Part shown: piece after piece, positions 10,726 to 20,859 of the stretch
How positions within the stretch are numbered: position 1 is the first letter of the stretch
Layout: each line of letters starts with the position of its first letter
Assembly: GCA_028023455.1 (NCBI GenBank)
Contig: JAQFVV010006630.1
Coordinates: forward strand, 535,696-599,695
DNA from: Epiperipatus broadwayi
Lineage: Eukaryota; Onychophora; Udeonychophora; Euonychophora; Peripatidae
Length of the DNA: 64,000 nucleotides
Direction: 5' to 3'
Position numbers and translations under genes: made by a program
Notes under the pieces: model-generated
Database searches by the model: none
Seen by the model: only the letters and a program-made list of their open reading frames with translations
Told to the model about the DNA's origin: nothing

Positions 10726-12059
10726 CATGATGATGTCATAAGTGATTACAAGTTGATATCACTTAGGTAATAGTTGTGAATATTGATATTTTATGATGTA
10801 TTGTTTCTTTTTTTTTTTTGCAGATTGACAATGAGTTATATAAATATTGAAGTATGAATATTATGTTGTATGTGGATACACTTATACAACACAATTAAAT
10901 TATAAGATTAGAATTTATTTATTCTAGGAATAGGCATACTTTAATTTCATATTATTAATATAACACAACATGATGATGAATAGTTATATGATTCTTTTAC
11001 AAAGGACTTTAATATTTTAGATATTTAAGTATAGATAATGATTATTTTGTATGTTATTCAAGAATATTGGATAGGAAAGTAAAGTAAACTTTTCTTGTAG
11101 ATTAGTGAGATCATTCTAATTACAATTGAATCTTATTTATTATTTTGAATATGTGAGTTAGTTTCATTTGTTGGTGTAAGATTTTGATAAATCTATAAAG
11201 AAATTTTGATAACAAAGTGACTTGGTAGTAATCTTGTGAACATGAACCCAATGAGATGTTATTAATGTAGGATTTATTATGGGAATAGGAGTAACATTTT
11301 TTGTAATCTTATTAAGTATATGAGTACAGTTAACAAAGCCGTGTAGCTTGTATATTTTGTTTGTGGGCAGTGTCTATTTTATTTGAGTAGTGACATCATT
11401 GTTAGTAGTGGAGGCAAGTAGACAAATGGGTCATGCCTCTATTTTTTATAGATACATTGTGCCATGGTGTTTTATCTAATATGTGCTATGAGTAAGACTC
11501 TAGTTTTTCTTCCCTAGGCCTTCACATCTATTTGCTATCTCAATTTTCTAATGTAATTACATCGTAGTTTTGTATTTTTTGAAAAGAAATAATAAATAAT
11601 TTAGAATTTAAAAAATGTTATTGAAGAATAAGATAGGTTCATTTACTTATAAGGAGGAGTAGAGTTTATGCAAGTTGGAATTGAAAAATGCAACGGAACC
11701 AAGTGATAAAGAATCATAGAATATGTTCTATATTTATTTTGGAAATAAAATAAATTTCATGAATAAATAAATAAAGCAAAGTTGCTCTGAAATATTAAAT
11801 AACTTCAAATGTTTTATTTTATTTTTATAAGTATTGCATATTTTTAAGATATAATGTAGTAACACAAAACAGTATGAAGTAAGCATAGGTACAATTTTGT
11901 ATTTATTTTAATAATAAAAAGTGCATCAATAATTGCATCTATTCCATATAAAAGTAATATTAAGTGGGCTATATTGTGTATAATAATCATAGTATGGTTA
12001 ACAATGATGTCCACATATTGTATTAATAAATCAACAGTAGATAATTTATATATAGTATT
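10726..12059. other. AT-rich sequence, no gene seen
   Basis: Flank of the first LTR element. Holds a 10-T run followed by GCAG near 10810 and otherwise unremarkable sequence. It may be the diverged far part of the LTR relic that follows, but I could not align it. Confidence 0.35.
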
Positions 12060-12819
12060 GATAACATTGCAAATGAAAATTGTTTAGTAAAAAGATCCAT
12101 ACTCGATATTGTTATTTTTTGTGTTTTCCATTCTATGCTTCAATGTATGTTTTAAGAAAGCATTTTGTACTAATATTTAAAGATATAATTTGTTAGAATA
12201 ATAGTAAGAGATATAATTTTATCGTAAAATTTGATAACAAAGAGATAGAAAAAAATTGTATTATTATTTTTTTTAAGTCAGAGTGAAGACTTAAATAGAT
12301 TCTCTATTGTATTAGTAGTTACAATTAATAAAAGATGTATAATGGTGCAAGTTTAGTATACTATTTGTAAATAGTGTAAATAAATTGTTGTTTTATTTTA
12401 TTGGTTATAATAAAAACTTTGTTGAATTTGTTTTTCAAAAATTTGTGTGTACAGACTATTTTCTTTCCCATTATAATGCATAATAAACACAGAATAATTG
12501 AATCAAACATAACATTTTGCACAGAAATAAATAAAGTATTAATTTTAAGAATTCTAATATTTTCTAGAAATTTATTTATTTAGGAAATTACATTTTACAT
12601 TATCTTATGGTCATAAGTTGATTATTATAATAGTACATTGAATTATAAATGCTATCCATTGCCACACATGTATTTTTCAGATTATAAGATGCTACCGCAT
12701 ATTTATTACATTATTATATGAAGATAAAAGATTATATTATATTATTTTCTTATTATTATTATGGCGAATAAAAATTATAGTGAAGAAAAGATATATAAAA
12801 TTAGTTCATACAATGAAGA

Positions 12820-12867
12820 ATATTATTATTATTATTGTTATTATCATCATCATCATCATCATCATCA

Positions 12868-12934
<67 letters not shown>
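12820..12934. repeat. (ATT)n/(ATC)n microsatellite
   Basis: Mixed ATT and ATC triplets with a central pure ATC block; accounts for an apparent poly-Ile open frame. Confidence 0.97.
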
Positions 12935-13097
12935 GTTTCAAAAAATTTTATTAAACAAATGTTACATAGATTTACAACAAACGATTACATTCTGTTATAT
13001 AGGCAATCATAAGACTTTGGAACAAGTTCTAAATTTTAAAATCAATTGTATTCTACAGTTTAAATAATCTTTGTTTGATGGTTATTCTGTTATAGAT

Positions 13098-13103
13098 TAT
13101 TAT

Positions 13104-13179
<76 letters not shown>

Positions 13180-13237
13180 GCTACTGCTACTACTCCTAAT
13201 ACTACTACTACTACTAGTAGTAGTAGTAGTAGTAGTT
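13098..13237. repeat. (ACT)n then (AGT)n microsatellite, self-complementary
   Basis: About 35 ACT-type triplets turn into AGT triplets near 13215, so the right part can fold back on the left. In the young LTR the same place has only a short ATTATTATTATTAGT stretch, so the array expanded here. Confidence 0.95.
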
Positions 13238-13817
13238 AGGTGTGATAGAGTTTGACATAAAAGTTGTTTTAAGAACCTGAGATTTTATTGAGCTAAATTA
13301 TTATAGATAAAAGGATTAAGATTTAATTATTAGTTTAATCTTAATGATTAGTTATTATTGAAGTTGTAAGAATGCTATAAATTTATTTATTTGAGATAGT
13401 AATGGGAAGATAGTGTTCTTATGCCATTTAGGTAATATCCTGTCGTATATTGGCTCAATGTAATCTTTCTTGTCATCTGTATCTCACTTCCAAGTCTCAT
13501 GATTTAATAAATAGTTATTCATTTAATTTATAAACTGAACCTTATCTTATTTTTTATTAATTAGAGCTAGTAGAATATTTTAATATTAATGCAGAATATT
13601 TTATTTATCAAATATTTGCATTTAACCGAGCATGAACATAATCGTTAACTTAGCTAAACCCATTTTACTTAATATTATAATGCCTGGAAGTGAGACTACA
13701 CATGTATAAGTCAGAATATATATATATATAATATGCTCTTGATATTAATGTAGTAGCAATGTTATTAACAACATCTTTGATTAGGTTTTTTATTTCATCA
13801 AACTGCTATTTCAGAAC

Positions 13818-13850
13818 TCTGATGTAAAGACCAATTGAAACATGAAACCT
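13818..13850 (+). other. weak hammerhead/PLE-end-like motif
   Basis: CTGATGTAAAGACCAATTGA followed by AACATG has a CTGATG word, then GAAAC after about 11 bases, and an AATAAAAG tail 30 bases on. Stem II is nearly absent, so at best a relic. Confidence 0.15.
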
Positions 13851-14236
13851 TTTATATAATGGTTCAAATAAAAGTCTATTTATATTTAAGTTACTATAAA
13901 GAAAATAGTTGTTAAATATTTTTGTTGTTGAAGTTTAAAAGCTAATTAATATCAATGATGCTGAATTGAAAATATGGGTGACATTTGTAACATATTTGCA
14001 ATGAAAGATGCTAAATATTTATTGACAGTTATAATCAGATGCCAGAAAAATTATTAGTGAAATTTGTAGTGTTTCAGAAATAAATTCAATATCTGATGTC
14101 TTATAATCAAAATATAAAAGTGATCACTATTAATAAATACAAATATATATGAAGTCAACATAAGAACTAAAATTGAGACTAAAAAATAAAATTTTTTGAA
14201 CATTCAAAAAATGTATCAATAATTTCATAATAAATA

Positions 14237-14758
14237 TCACATGATCACCATTTCTGTTATTAAAACAGGAAAAACTCTCCATACAGTATTGCCATTCAGT
14301 GTAAGCCAGAGTAATCAATGGATGCAAGAAGTCTTGTGCATAAAATTCTCATCTATTGCCTACTCTTCTAATATTCCCAGACTAGTTTCTTGCTTGTGGC
14401 CTTCATTGGTGAGAAATCTTGAATCTGAGAGCACTGCACTTAGATCTTAGAATCAATGGATGCCAGAAGGCTTGTTCATAAAATCCCCATCTAATGTCTA
14501 CTCATCCAATATCCCCAGACTAATTTATGGCTTGTGACCTTCATCAGTGAGGAGCCTTGAATCGATCCTAGGATCTAGGTGCAGTGCTGTCAGATCCAAG
14601 GCTCCTCACTGATGAAGGCAACAAGCCAGAAACTAATCTGGGGATATTGGATGAATAGGCACTAGATGGAGATTTTGTGCATATGCCTTTTGGCATCCAT
14701 TGATTACTCTAGCTTGCATTGACTGGCAATACTCTATGGAGATTTTTGCCTGTTTTAA
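14237..14758. mobile_element. foldback element, copy 1 (about 0.5 kb)
   Basis: Begins with TCACATGATCAC and TTAAAACAGG, ends with CCTGTTTTAA, and the two arms are long imperfect reverse complements. Each arm contains AATCAATGGATGCCAGAAGG and a GGCTTGTG segment. The left arm holds this block twice (about 14318 and 14452), so it is a tandem duplication. The bare TTAA ends could be a target duplication or part of the arms. No reading frame is present. Related copies lie at 17817 and 34529, so it is a dispersed non-autonomous family. Confidence 0.75.
14593..14652 (+). ncRNA. hammerhead-ribozyme-like motif in foldback copy 1
   Basis: The order is ATCCAA, CTCCTCA, CTGATGA (14609-14615), GGC-CAACAA-GCC-like stem II, GAAAC (14629-14633), ATC and TGGGG, then TTGGAT. 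ATCCAA pairs with TTGGAT (outer stem I), CCTCA with TGGGG (inner stem I, one G-U), and GGC with GCC (stem II). CTGATGA and GAAA are the hammerhead core. Stem III is only two positions and is mismatched in this copy (AC against AT); copy 2 has the matched GTC. Odd points are an A facing an A at the base of stem II and very short stems. Self-cleaving motifs of this kind are known from PLEs and retrozymes. Confidence 0.45.
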
Positions 14759-16020
14759 TTTAATAATACTGAAAGAAAGAAATATTTATTAAAATGACAG
14801 TCAATATTAAATTTCAGTATTTAGAAATAAAAAAAAAATACATCTATATACCTCTTAGGAACAGACCTTTATGCAAGGATTCACCATAATTATCATCATC
14901 AATTTGTAGCCCCTATTTTGATATATAATTTGAATTTTTTGGCAGTCATTTTGAAAATGGAAGCCATCTTGTAAGATTGATGAAGTCACAGGACTTCATG
15001 TCATTCAAAGGAAAAATCATGACATTCATGCTAAAAATATACAATATAAAGTTTATTCTTTACAAAAGAATAAAGTGTACAATATTATACATATTTTAAA
15101 TATAAAATTAAAATACAATTAATGTACATTACTTTAATGTTCATCCAGTGTCTAAGACAATCAATAAATTCATTAATGACATATCTAATGTAAAGTTTAA
15201 TGGCCACAAAAAATGAAAAATGCTTCATTTAGTACAATAACTAATCAAAAGCCTATTTGATGACATACAACAACTAAATGTATTGATATTATAATTTTAA
15301 ATGTGTACATTAGTTTAATGTAAATTTATTCATTGTTTTAAATTTAAATTCTTATCAACAATGTGCAAGAATTACAATTATTTTATAGTAATTGTAAAAT
15401 TAAGTTAGTATAATTGCAAGTTATTTTGAGAGGAGAAAATGATTTCATGCATTAAGCAATCAAAATCACTAAATACAAATGTAAAATATTATTTACTATG
15501 CAGTAATTGCTTAATTTTAAATTACAATATCATAATTTGTTTCTGTGATATCCACGCCAAAAAAAGGCATTATCGCAAATATAGAAAGATACAGAGCCAA
15601 AAGAAAAAAATACATTTCATTCAATGTAAAACTAAAAATAAATTTTGGTAATATTCTATTAATAATTAAATTTAAACAGTATACTATTGTAACGATATAT
15701 AAATATGTCATTACATTAATTTAAAATAAAAACTTAAAAGTTCGCAAATAAAAGTAAAAAACTAAACGCTAAAATTAAAATGTTTGTTAAACGTATATAC
15801 ATTCGCACAGATGCCAAACTTTAAAAATATTTTTTTTTGAAAAAAACAAATAAGTATTTGAACGTACAAGATTAAAAATAAAAACAGGTATTAATTAATT
15901 CTTGTAATCTGTAAATGGAAATGATTGTTTATAAATGGTTTGAAAAGCAAGCTAGCCTTGGGCTCTTGTATAATTAAAATGATGAGATGAAAATTGGATA
16001 AGAGAATAAAGAAAAATTAG
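14759..16020. other. AT-rich sequence, no gene seen
   Basis: No coding or repeat structure recognised apart from short A/T runs. Confidence 0.4.
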
Positions 16021-16025
16021 TTTGA

Positions 16026-16178
16026 CCAATGGAAGCACTAAGCCTTGGCTTGGACCCTAACGAAAGTGATGGATTAGTGACATTTTGTTGATTGAATCCA
16101 TGTGGATAATATAAAAAGGGAAATACAGTTTTTTCGGACTTGATTTGATGAGAACGGTAAGACGCATTTGCCGTTCTC
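16026..16178 (+). promoter_or_regulatory. candidate RNA polymerase II promoter and 5' leader hairpin
   Basis: CCAAT at 16026-16030 is followed by TATAAAAA at 16110-16117. The presumed leader then has a perfect 8 bp hairpin, GAGAACGG (16150-16157) with CCGTTCTC (16171-16178). The composition is less AT-rich than the flanks. A start codon in a coding-looking stretch follows at 16239. These words occur by chance in AT-rich DNA, so the claim rests on their order and spacing. Confidence 0.3.
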
Positions 16179-16238
16179 TCTCATTTTTTTTGTTTGTTTT
16201 AAAAAAAAAAAATAAAATGAAAAGTCTGTGATACCAGA

Positions 16239-16325
16239 ATGGAACCAGCTAATGCTACCTCCAGAACATTATCTTCCAATGGAGACGTCACGGGAATTAA
16301 AAACAGGAACCTGGACTCTTCTACT
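16239..16325 (+). CDS. candidate first coding exon of a host gene (29 codons, unknown product)
   Basis: ATG at 16239 opens 29 codons beginning MEPANATSRTLSSNG. They end exactly before a good 5' splice signal, ACT|GTAAGC, at 16325/16326, so the intron would be phase 0. The stretch has clearly higher GC than its surroundings and no low-complexity bias, unlike the transposon debris around it, and sits downstream of a CCAAT/TATA arrangement. I do not recognise the protein; the start is polar and Ser/Thr/Asn rich, as in many disordered N-termini. No second exon was identified in the window. It could be chance. Confidence 0.3.
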
Positions 16326-17816
16326 GTAAGCTATGAACTCTAAATTTAAAAATAACTAAGAACTTTCGTTCAAGCTTATGAACTTCTATCTGACTTTTAA
16401 GTTTAAAATCAATTAATAATGTTTAATTTTATATGTTTTCCGATTGATAAAAATCATTTCCATTTTTTTTTCCTCTTATTGTATAAATTATTTGTTGTTT
16501 AAATTTTAAATGAAGGAATTTAAGGTTGGATATAGACGTTGCATAGATTCATTAACGGTTGATAATGTTGTGGTTTTCACATTCGATTAGAATATATGGG
16601 TCAACGATATCACTGCAGCATCTTACGATGAATGCTAATGGGATTTGTTTATTCCCTATGAAAGTGACATTTATCGATGACTTTGTATTTTGATCGGTTG
16701 TTTAATTTGGAATGTTTTTGACCGTGGAATCTGTGCAGCTGATCTATACTCAACATTTTTAAAACAAATTTTATAAAATTCATTTGTGCGAATGTATCTA
16801 AATGTTAAATTTAAGTCGGGCGTGAATGGCTATATAGTTTGTAAAGTTATATTAAGGGAGGGTAATCTTAGGTTATTCGTTTCGTAGTTAAATTGGCTCA
16901 ATGGATTGGATATATTTGTGTAATTAGTAGATGTAGTATGAGATCCACTTCGAGCAGGATTGCATATATACACCACACACCTTCTATTTGCCTATGGATG
17001 GGTTTGTAAGTCGGCAGAAGACCGCAGTCCATTCCTATGGAGTTTTTTGTTTATTGTTCTACTTGCCAACAGATGTAACATTCCTGTTGGTGGAGAGTCA
17101 ATGTCTTCTCTAATTCTACTTACTGTTCAGATGTACATTCCTGACAGCATAGTATTTTGTGTTGTCGTATCATGCTACATTGAATACATGAATGTATCAG
17201 ATGGATTGGCGCCAGTTTGGTTGTGAAATTTGTTGCCTAAGGTTAAATCAGGGAAGAATATTTTCTTTTCAAATGCAGATCTATGTAGTCTATTCATACT
17301 TGACTATCTAAATAAAATATTAAACTCATTGAAACTTAGTTAAATGTAAAATTAAAAGTTAATATAAAAATCTAAAATGTTAAACTTATTCCTCAAAATT
17401 TAAATGTTATTTTATATGTGCGTAAATAAATATTTTTATGTGTTAATTTCTGGCAGTGGCTTTTATTTATTAATATTTAAGATATAAATTAAGATATAGA
17501 TTTTTATCTCTGCGTCTCCGCTGAGCTAGTGACTTGGGCTAATGATCGGAATATTTAAATAAAGTGGAATCTTAGCAGCGCGTATCTGCCTACTGTATAA
17601 ATTTTTCTAGGTTTAAATGCCTAGATGGCGCCTTGTAGAGCAGATATTGTTTTTGCGGTTAGATTCGATCTTCACTTTCATTTCGATCGTTATACTATAT
17701 TAACTTAAATATTCAGTCAACTAATTTTGAATTAAAATTTTTTAGACAAATTAAAACTGCTACTATCATTAATCTAAAACATTTTCAATAAAAAAGAAAT
17801 GTTAAACCATTAAACA
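16326..17816 (+). other. possible first intron or intergenic DNA
   Basis: No exon recognised. Two patches (about 16860-17240 and 17510-17700) are less AT-rich than the flanks. The second has CTAGG and CCTAG in inverted orientation around 17609-17626, a TATAAAT nearby, and GATGGCGCC. A frame of 88 codons at 16960-17226 shows no family signature and I do not call it. Confidence 0.3.
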
Positions 17817-18137
17817 TCACATGATCACATTTCCTATACTAGCACTTTAATTGTTGATAAACAGAGCAAAACTCTCCATACAGTATTGCCACCTGTGCTA
17901 AACAGAGTAATCAATGGATTCCAGAAGGCTTGTGCATAAAATCCCTATCTAGATCTAGATGCAGTGCTCTCAGATCCAAAGCTCCTCACTGACGAAGGCC
18001 ACAAGCCAGAGACTAGTCTGGGGATATTGGATGAGTAGGCATTAGATAGGGATTTTATGCACAAGCCTTCTGGCATCCATTGATTACTCTGTTTAGAACA
18101 GGTGGCAATACTGTATGGAGAGTTTTGCTCTGTTTAA
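17817..18137. mobile_element. foldback element, copy 2
   Basis: Starts with the shared CACATGATCAC flank, then AAACAGAGCAAAACTCTCC, and ends GGAGAGTTTTGCTCTGTTT, an almost perfect terminal inverted repeat. The left arm is cut short (about 110 bp) compared with the right (about 180 bp). Has the same internal AATCAATGGATTCCAGAAGG block as the other copies. Noncoding. Confidence 0.8.
17974..18032 (+). ncRNA. hammerhead-like motif in foldback copy 2 (core mutated)
   Basis: Same layout as copy 1: ATCCAA, CCTCA, CTGACGA (17989-17995, allowed change at the variable core base), GGC-CACAA-GCC stem II, GAGAC at 18009, TAGTC, TGGGG, TTGGAT. The GTC cleavage triplet and stem III pairing are intact here, but GAAA has become GAGA, which should disable catalysis. 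Confidence 0.4.
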
Positions 18138-20859
18138 AAAAGAAATGGGAGAAGGAAATAATTTTATGGATTATGCAATTAATAATCTATTTTATATGAT
18201 CAAAAATTATTAAATCTAAATTTAAAAAATAATACTTTCTAGATTTTAAATCATAATCTTGTAAAAAAAATATACAAATTTCTTTCAGCATAAAATTAAA
18301 AATAATTTTTTGTCGTGTATTATATTATTAATAATTAATGTTAAATTGTGGAATGTTTTGTATTAGCTAACATATTCAATCAAGAAATTTTAAATTGAAA
18401 CCTGGTTGAATGCTAATTTCAGTAATAAGCAAATTGTTTATTATCACAAATGTATTTTTGATAAAAAATAAGTATAAGGAGGGTATGATTTAATGCATTA
18501 TGCCTTTAATAATAAATTGTATATGATGAAAATGCAGAACAAATAAATTGAAGATGTTTCATGCTTTTAGTTGTTTTTAAATCAACCATATTTTTGCTAT
18601 TATAAATACTGTATTATTCAAAAATCATGTAGTTATTTTAAAAAAATGGCTATCCTGCATAATAACTGTGATATCTTGTGCCATAAAAAGCATCTACAGG
18701 CAGTGTATTTGTATATAAAGTGTTGTCTATTTAGATCTGAATAGTACATACTGTAAAAACATGTTTAAATTATTTTCTTTTATGATATGTCAGATTTTTT
18801 TTTCAAAGTTAATTGCATGATTAAGTTGTGGTACTGAGCAGTTCTATAAATGGACTATCCTTACATTGTTGGAAAATAACAAGTGTTTGTGGTAATAACA
18901 TTATAGTTAATGAGATATTACTAAACATTACTTTTTTAATTCTAAATCATTTATAAGACTGTGAATTTTAAAAAAAATGAAACTTCAGTGTTTCTTAGTC
19001 CCTTTTTAAGTATTTTTTCACAGTGAAATAAACATTTTAGCGATATTGAATTTTTTTTTAAAGTTTATAGTTACATATGTTTTCAATTGGAATTACACCA
19101 GCAACTAATACCTCCAAACACCACATAAATTTTTAACCTATGGATCAAAAAATCATCACAACCTTCAAGATATATTAACTTCAATAGCTAATGCAGCATC
19201 TTGACACTTTTGATGAAGATACCAATAAAAATTGATGCTGACAACATTGAAAAGCTTTTGCAATCACATGTGAAGGAATTAGCAAATAAAAAATTAAACA
19301 ACTGGATGAAAAAAGGAAAGCAATGAAGAAAATAAAATTATTAAGCCTGTATAGAAGCCATGAACATTATTTTTAAATTTGATCTGTCTATCAAATCTAA
19401 AAACCACTTAAGCTAATAAATCAGACCTATCAAAAAATGTCAAAGAAGCAAGTCAATCATTTATTCTAAATTTTTTCACTAGAGATTCTTAGACATCAAC
19501 ACCTAGTGTACCTCTTTCAAAAAAAAAAAAAGTAAGATCTTCAAAAGATTTAAAAGAGAATGAAAGATCCTTAGAAAGAGTCACTAATTTTTCAGATAAT
19601 TAAATGCCAAATGCAAAATGAAGATTATAAGAAATAATTTTAAACTAAGTGTTTTTTTTTTTTTTTACATTAATTTAAGTTGCATTATCTTACATACATA
19701 CATATTTTAAGTGCACACCTACATAATATGCATAGCACAGTTACATATGCGTATATTGTACATTAGGATTTTTTAAAATTACTATATATATATATTAGGC
19801 TAGGTTGTTGGTTAATATATCTATGGTATAATTTTTGCTGTGTAAAGGTATATTGCTCTTAAGGTTTAATACCAAAAATCTTATTATTGTTCAAAATAAA
19901 TTGTCTAATCTAAGGTTAATGTCAATGATATTACGAATATATCCATAACAATCTTTAAAATTTTAAAAATAAATACATTAATAATATGCAAAATATATAA
20001 CTGGTTGACCATATTGAAAAAATAGAAGCTATCTTGTTATAACACCATTTCATCCAGAACAAAACTTTTTCAGATGATCTTTAGCCAAATATGAAGATAA
20101 ATATTTAAATTAGTATAGTATGTTTAATTTCAATGTGAAAAAAAAACAAAAATTTAAAAATATAATTTATTAATAGTAAATCAGAGAATTAATCATACAT
20201 AGGTATGTTAAGAGGGAAATATCTCATGCTGCACAACATAGTAGTGTGTGTGCATATGTATATAATGTTTGAAAGAAAGAATATAAATGAACATAAACAA
20301 AATTTATTGTAGATATTTTTCAATATATATATTGGAATAACAGATTAACGGTTACAAATAATTTTGATATTTAAAAGTATTATAAATTATTTAAAATCAA
20401 ACATAAAAAAGGTATATTTAATGTCTTATTTAATTCTGATTTTGATAAAGAAAAAATCTAAAACAAGCTTGTTTTTATTTTGTAAGAGATATTAATTATA
20501 AAATTGTATTATCTATTTTTATTTGGATTAAGTAAAAAACTTTTCCTTAATTAAGGCTACTTAGTTTTGATAAATGTAAAATATTTTTGGAAACAAATTG
20601 TTTTTTCTCTTTATAAATTACTTTTGATTGCAATTAATTCTATAATCTTTTTTAGTTAAAGAAATATTAAAAACTTTAAGTAATCAATTTTAATTAATAT
20701 AAATTTAAAAACAGGAAAATGTAATTAAATTATTATCTTTCTTCTTTTAATCAAGATAGAAAACTTATTTAATTATCCTATTTTCAAATTCCACTATATT
20801 ATATAAATATTATATTCAAATTAAAGATTACTTAGTAAATTGTTAGACTACAGAGAATG
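18138..20859 (+). other. AT-rich sequence with a decayed reading frame near 19.1-19.3 kb
   Basis: Mostly featureless. Around 19070-19340 the plus strand keeps short coding-like pieces such as DADNIEKLLQSHVKEL and ANKKLNNWMKKGK broken by stops. This is consistent with the upstream part of the non-LTR element that follows at 20.86 kb. Elsewhere no structure was found. Confidence 0.3.

Larger units (their letters stand above)
12060..13690. repeat. diverged LTR relic related to the LTR at 52078, opposite orientation
   Basis: Read on the plus strand, this stretch aligns by eye with the reverse complement of 52078-53300 over several separate anchors. These are TGGTCATA (12609), ATTGCCACA (12659), AGATTATAAGAT, AAGAATGCTATA (13368), TTCTTATGCCATT (13417), GGCTCAATGTAAT (13451) and AGTCTCATGATTTA (13493). 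The right limit near 13690 corresponds to the LTR edge. Many substitutions mean an old copy. No second LTR or internal region was found, so it is a solo or truncated LTR. Confidence 0.6.

Noticed and set aside
12780-13067. 95-codon poly-isoleucine frame
   Set aside because: Translation of the ATT/ATC microsatellite.
16960-17226. 88-codon frame with hydrophobic segments
   Set aside because: Looks like a small membrane protein, but no family signature, start context or conservation evidence; may be chance in a GC-richer patch.
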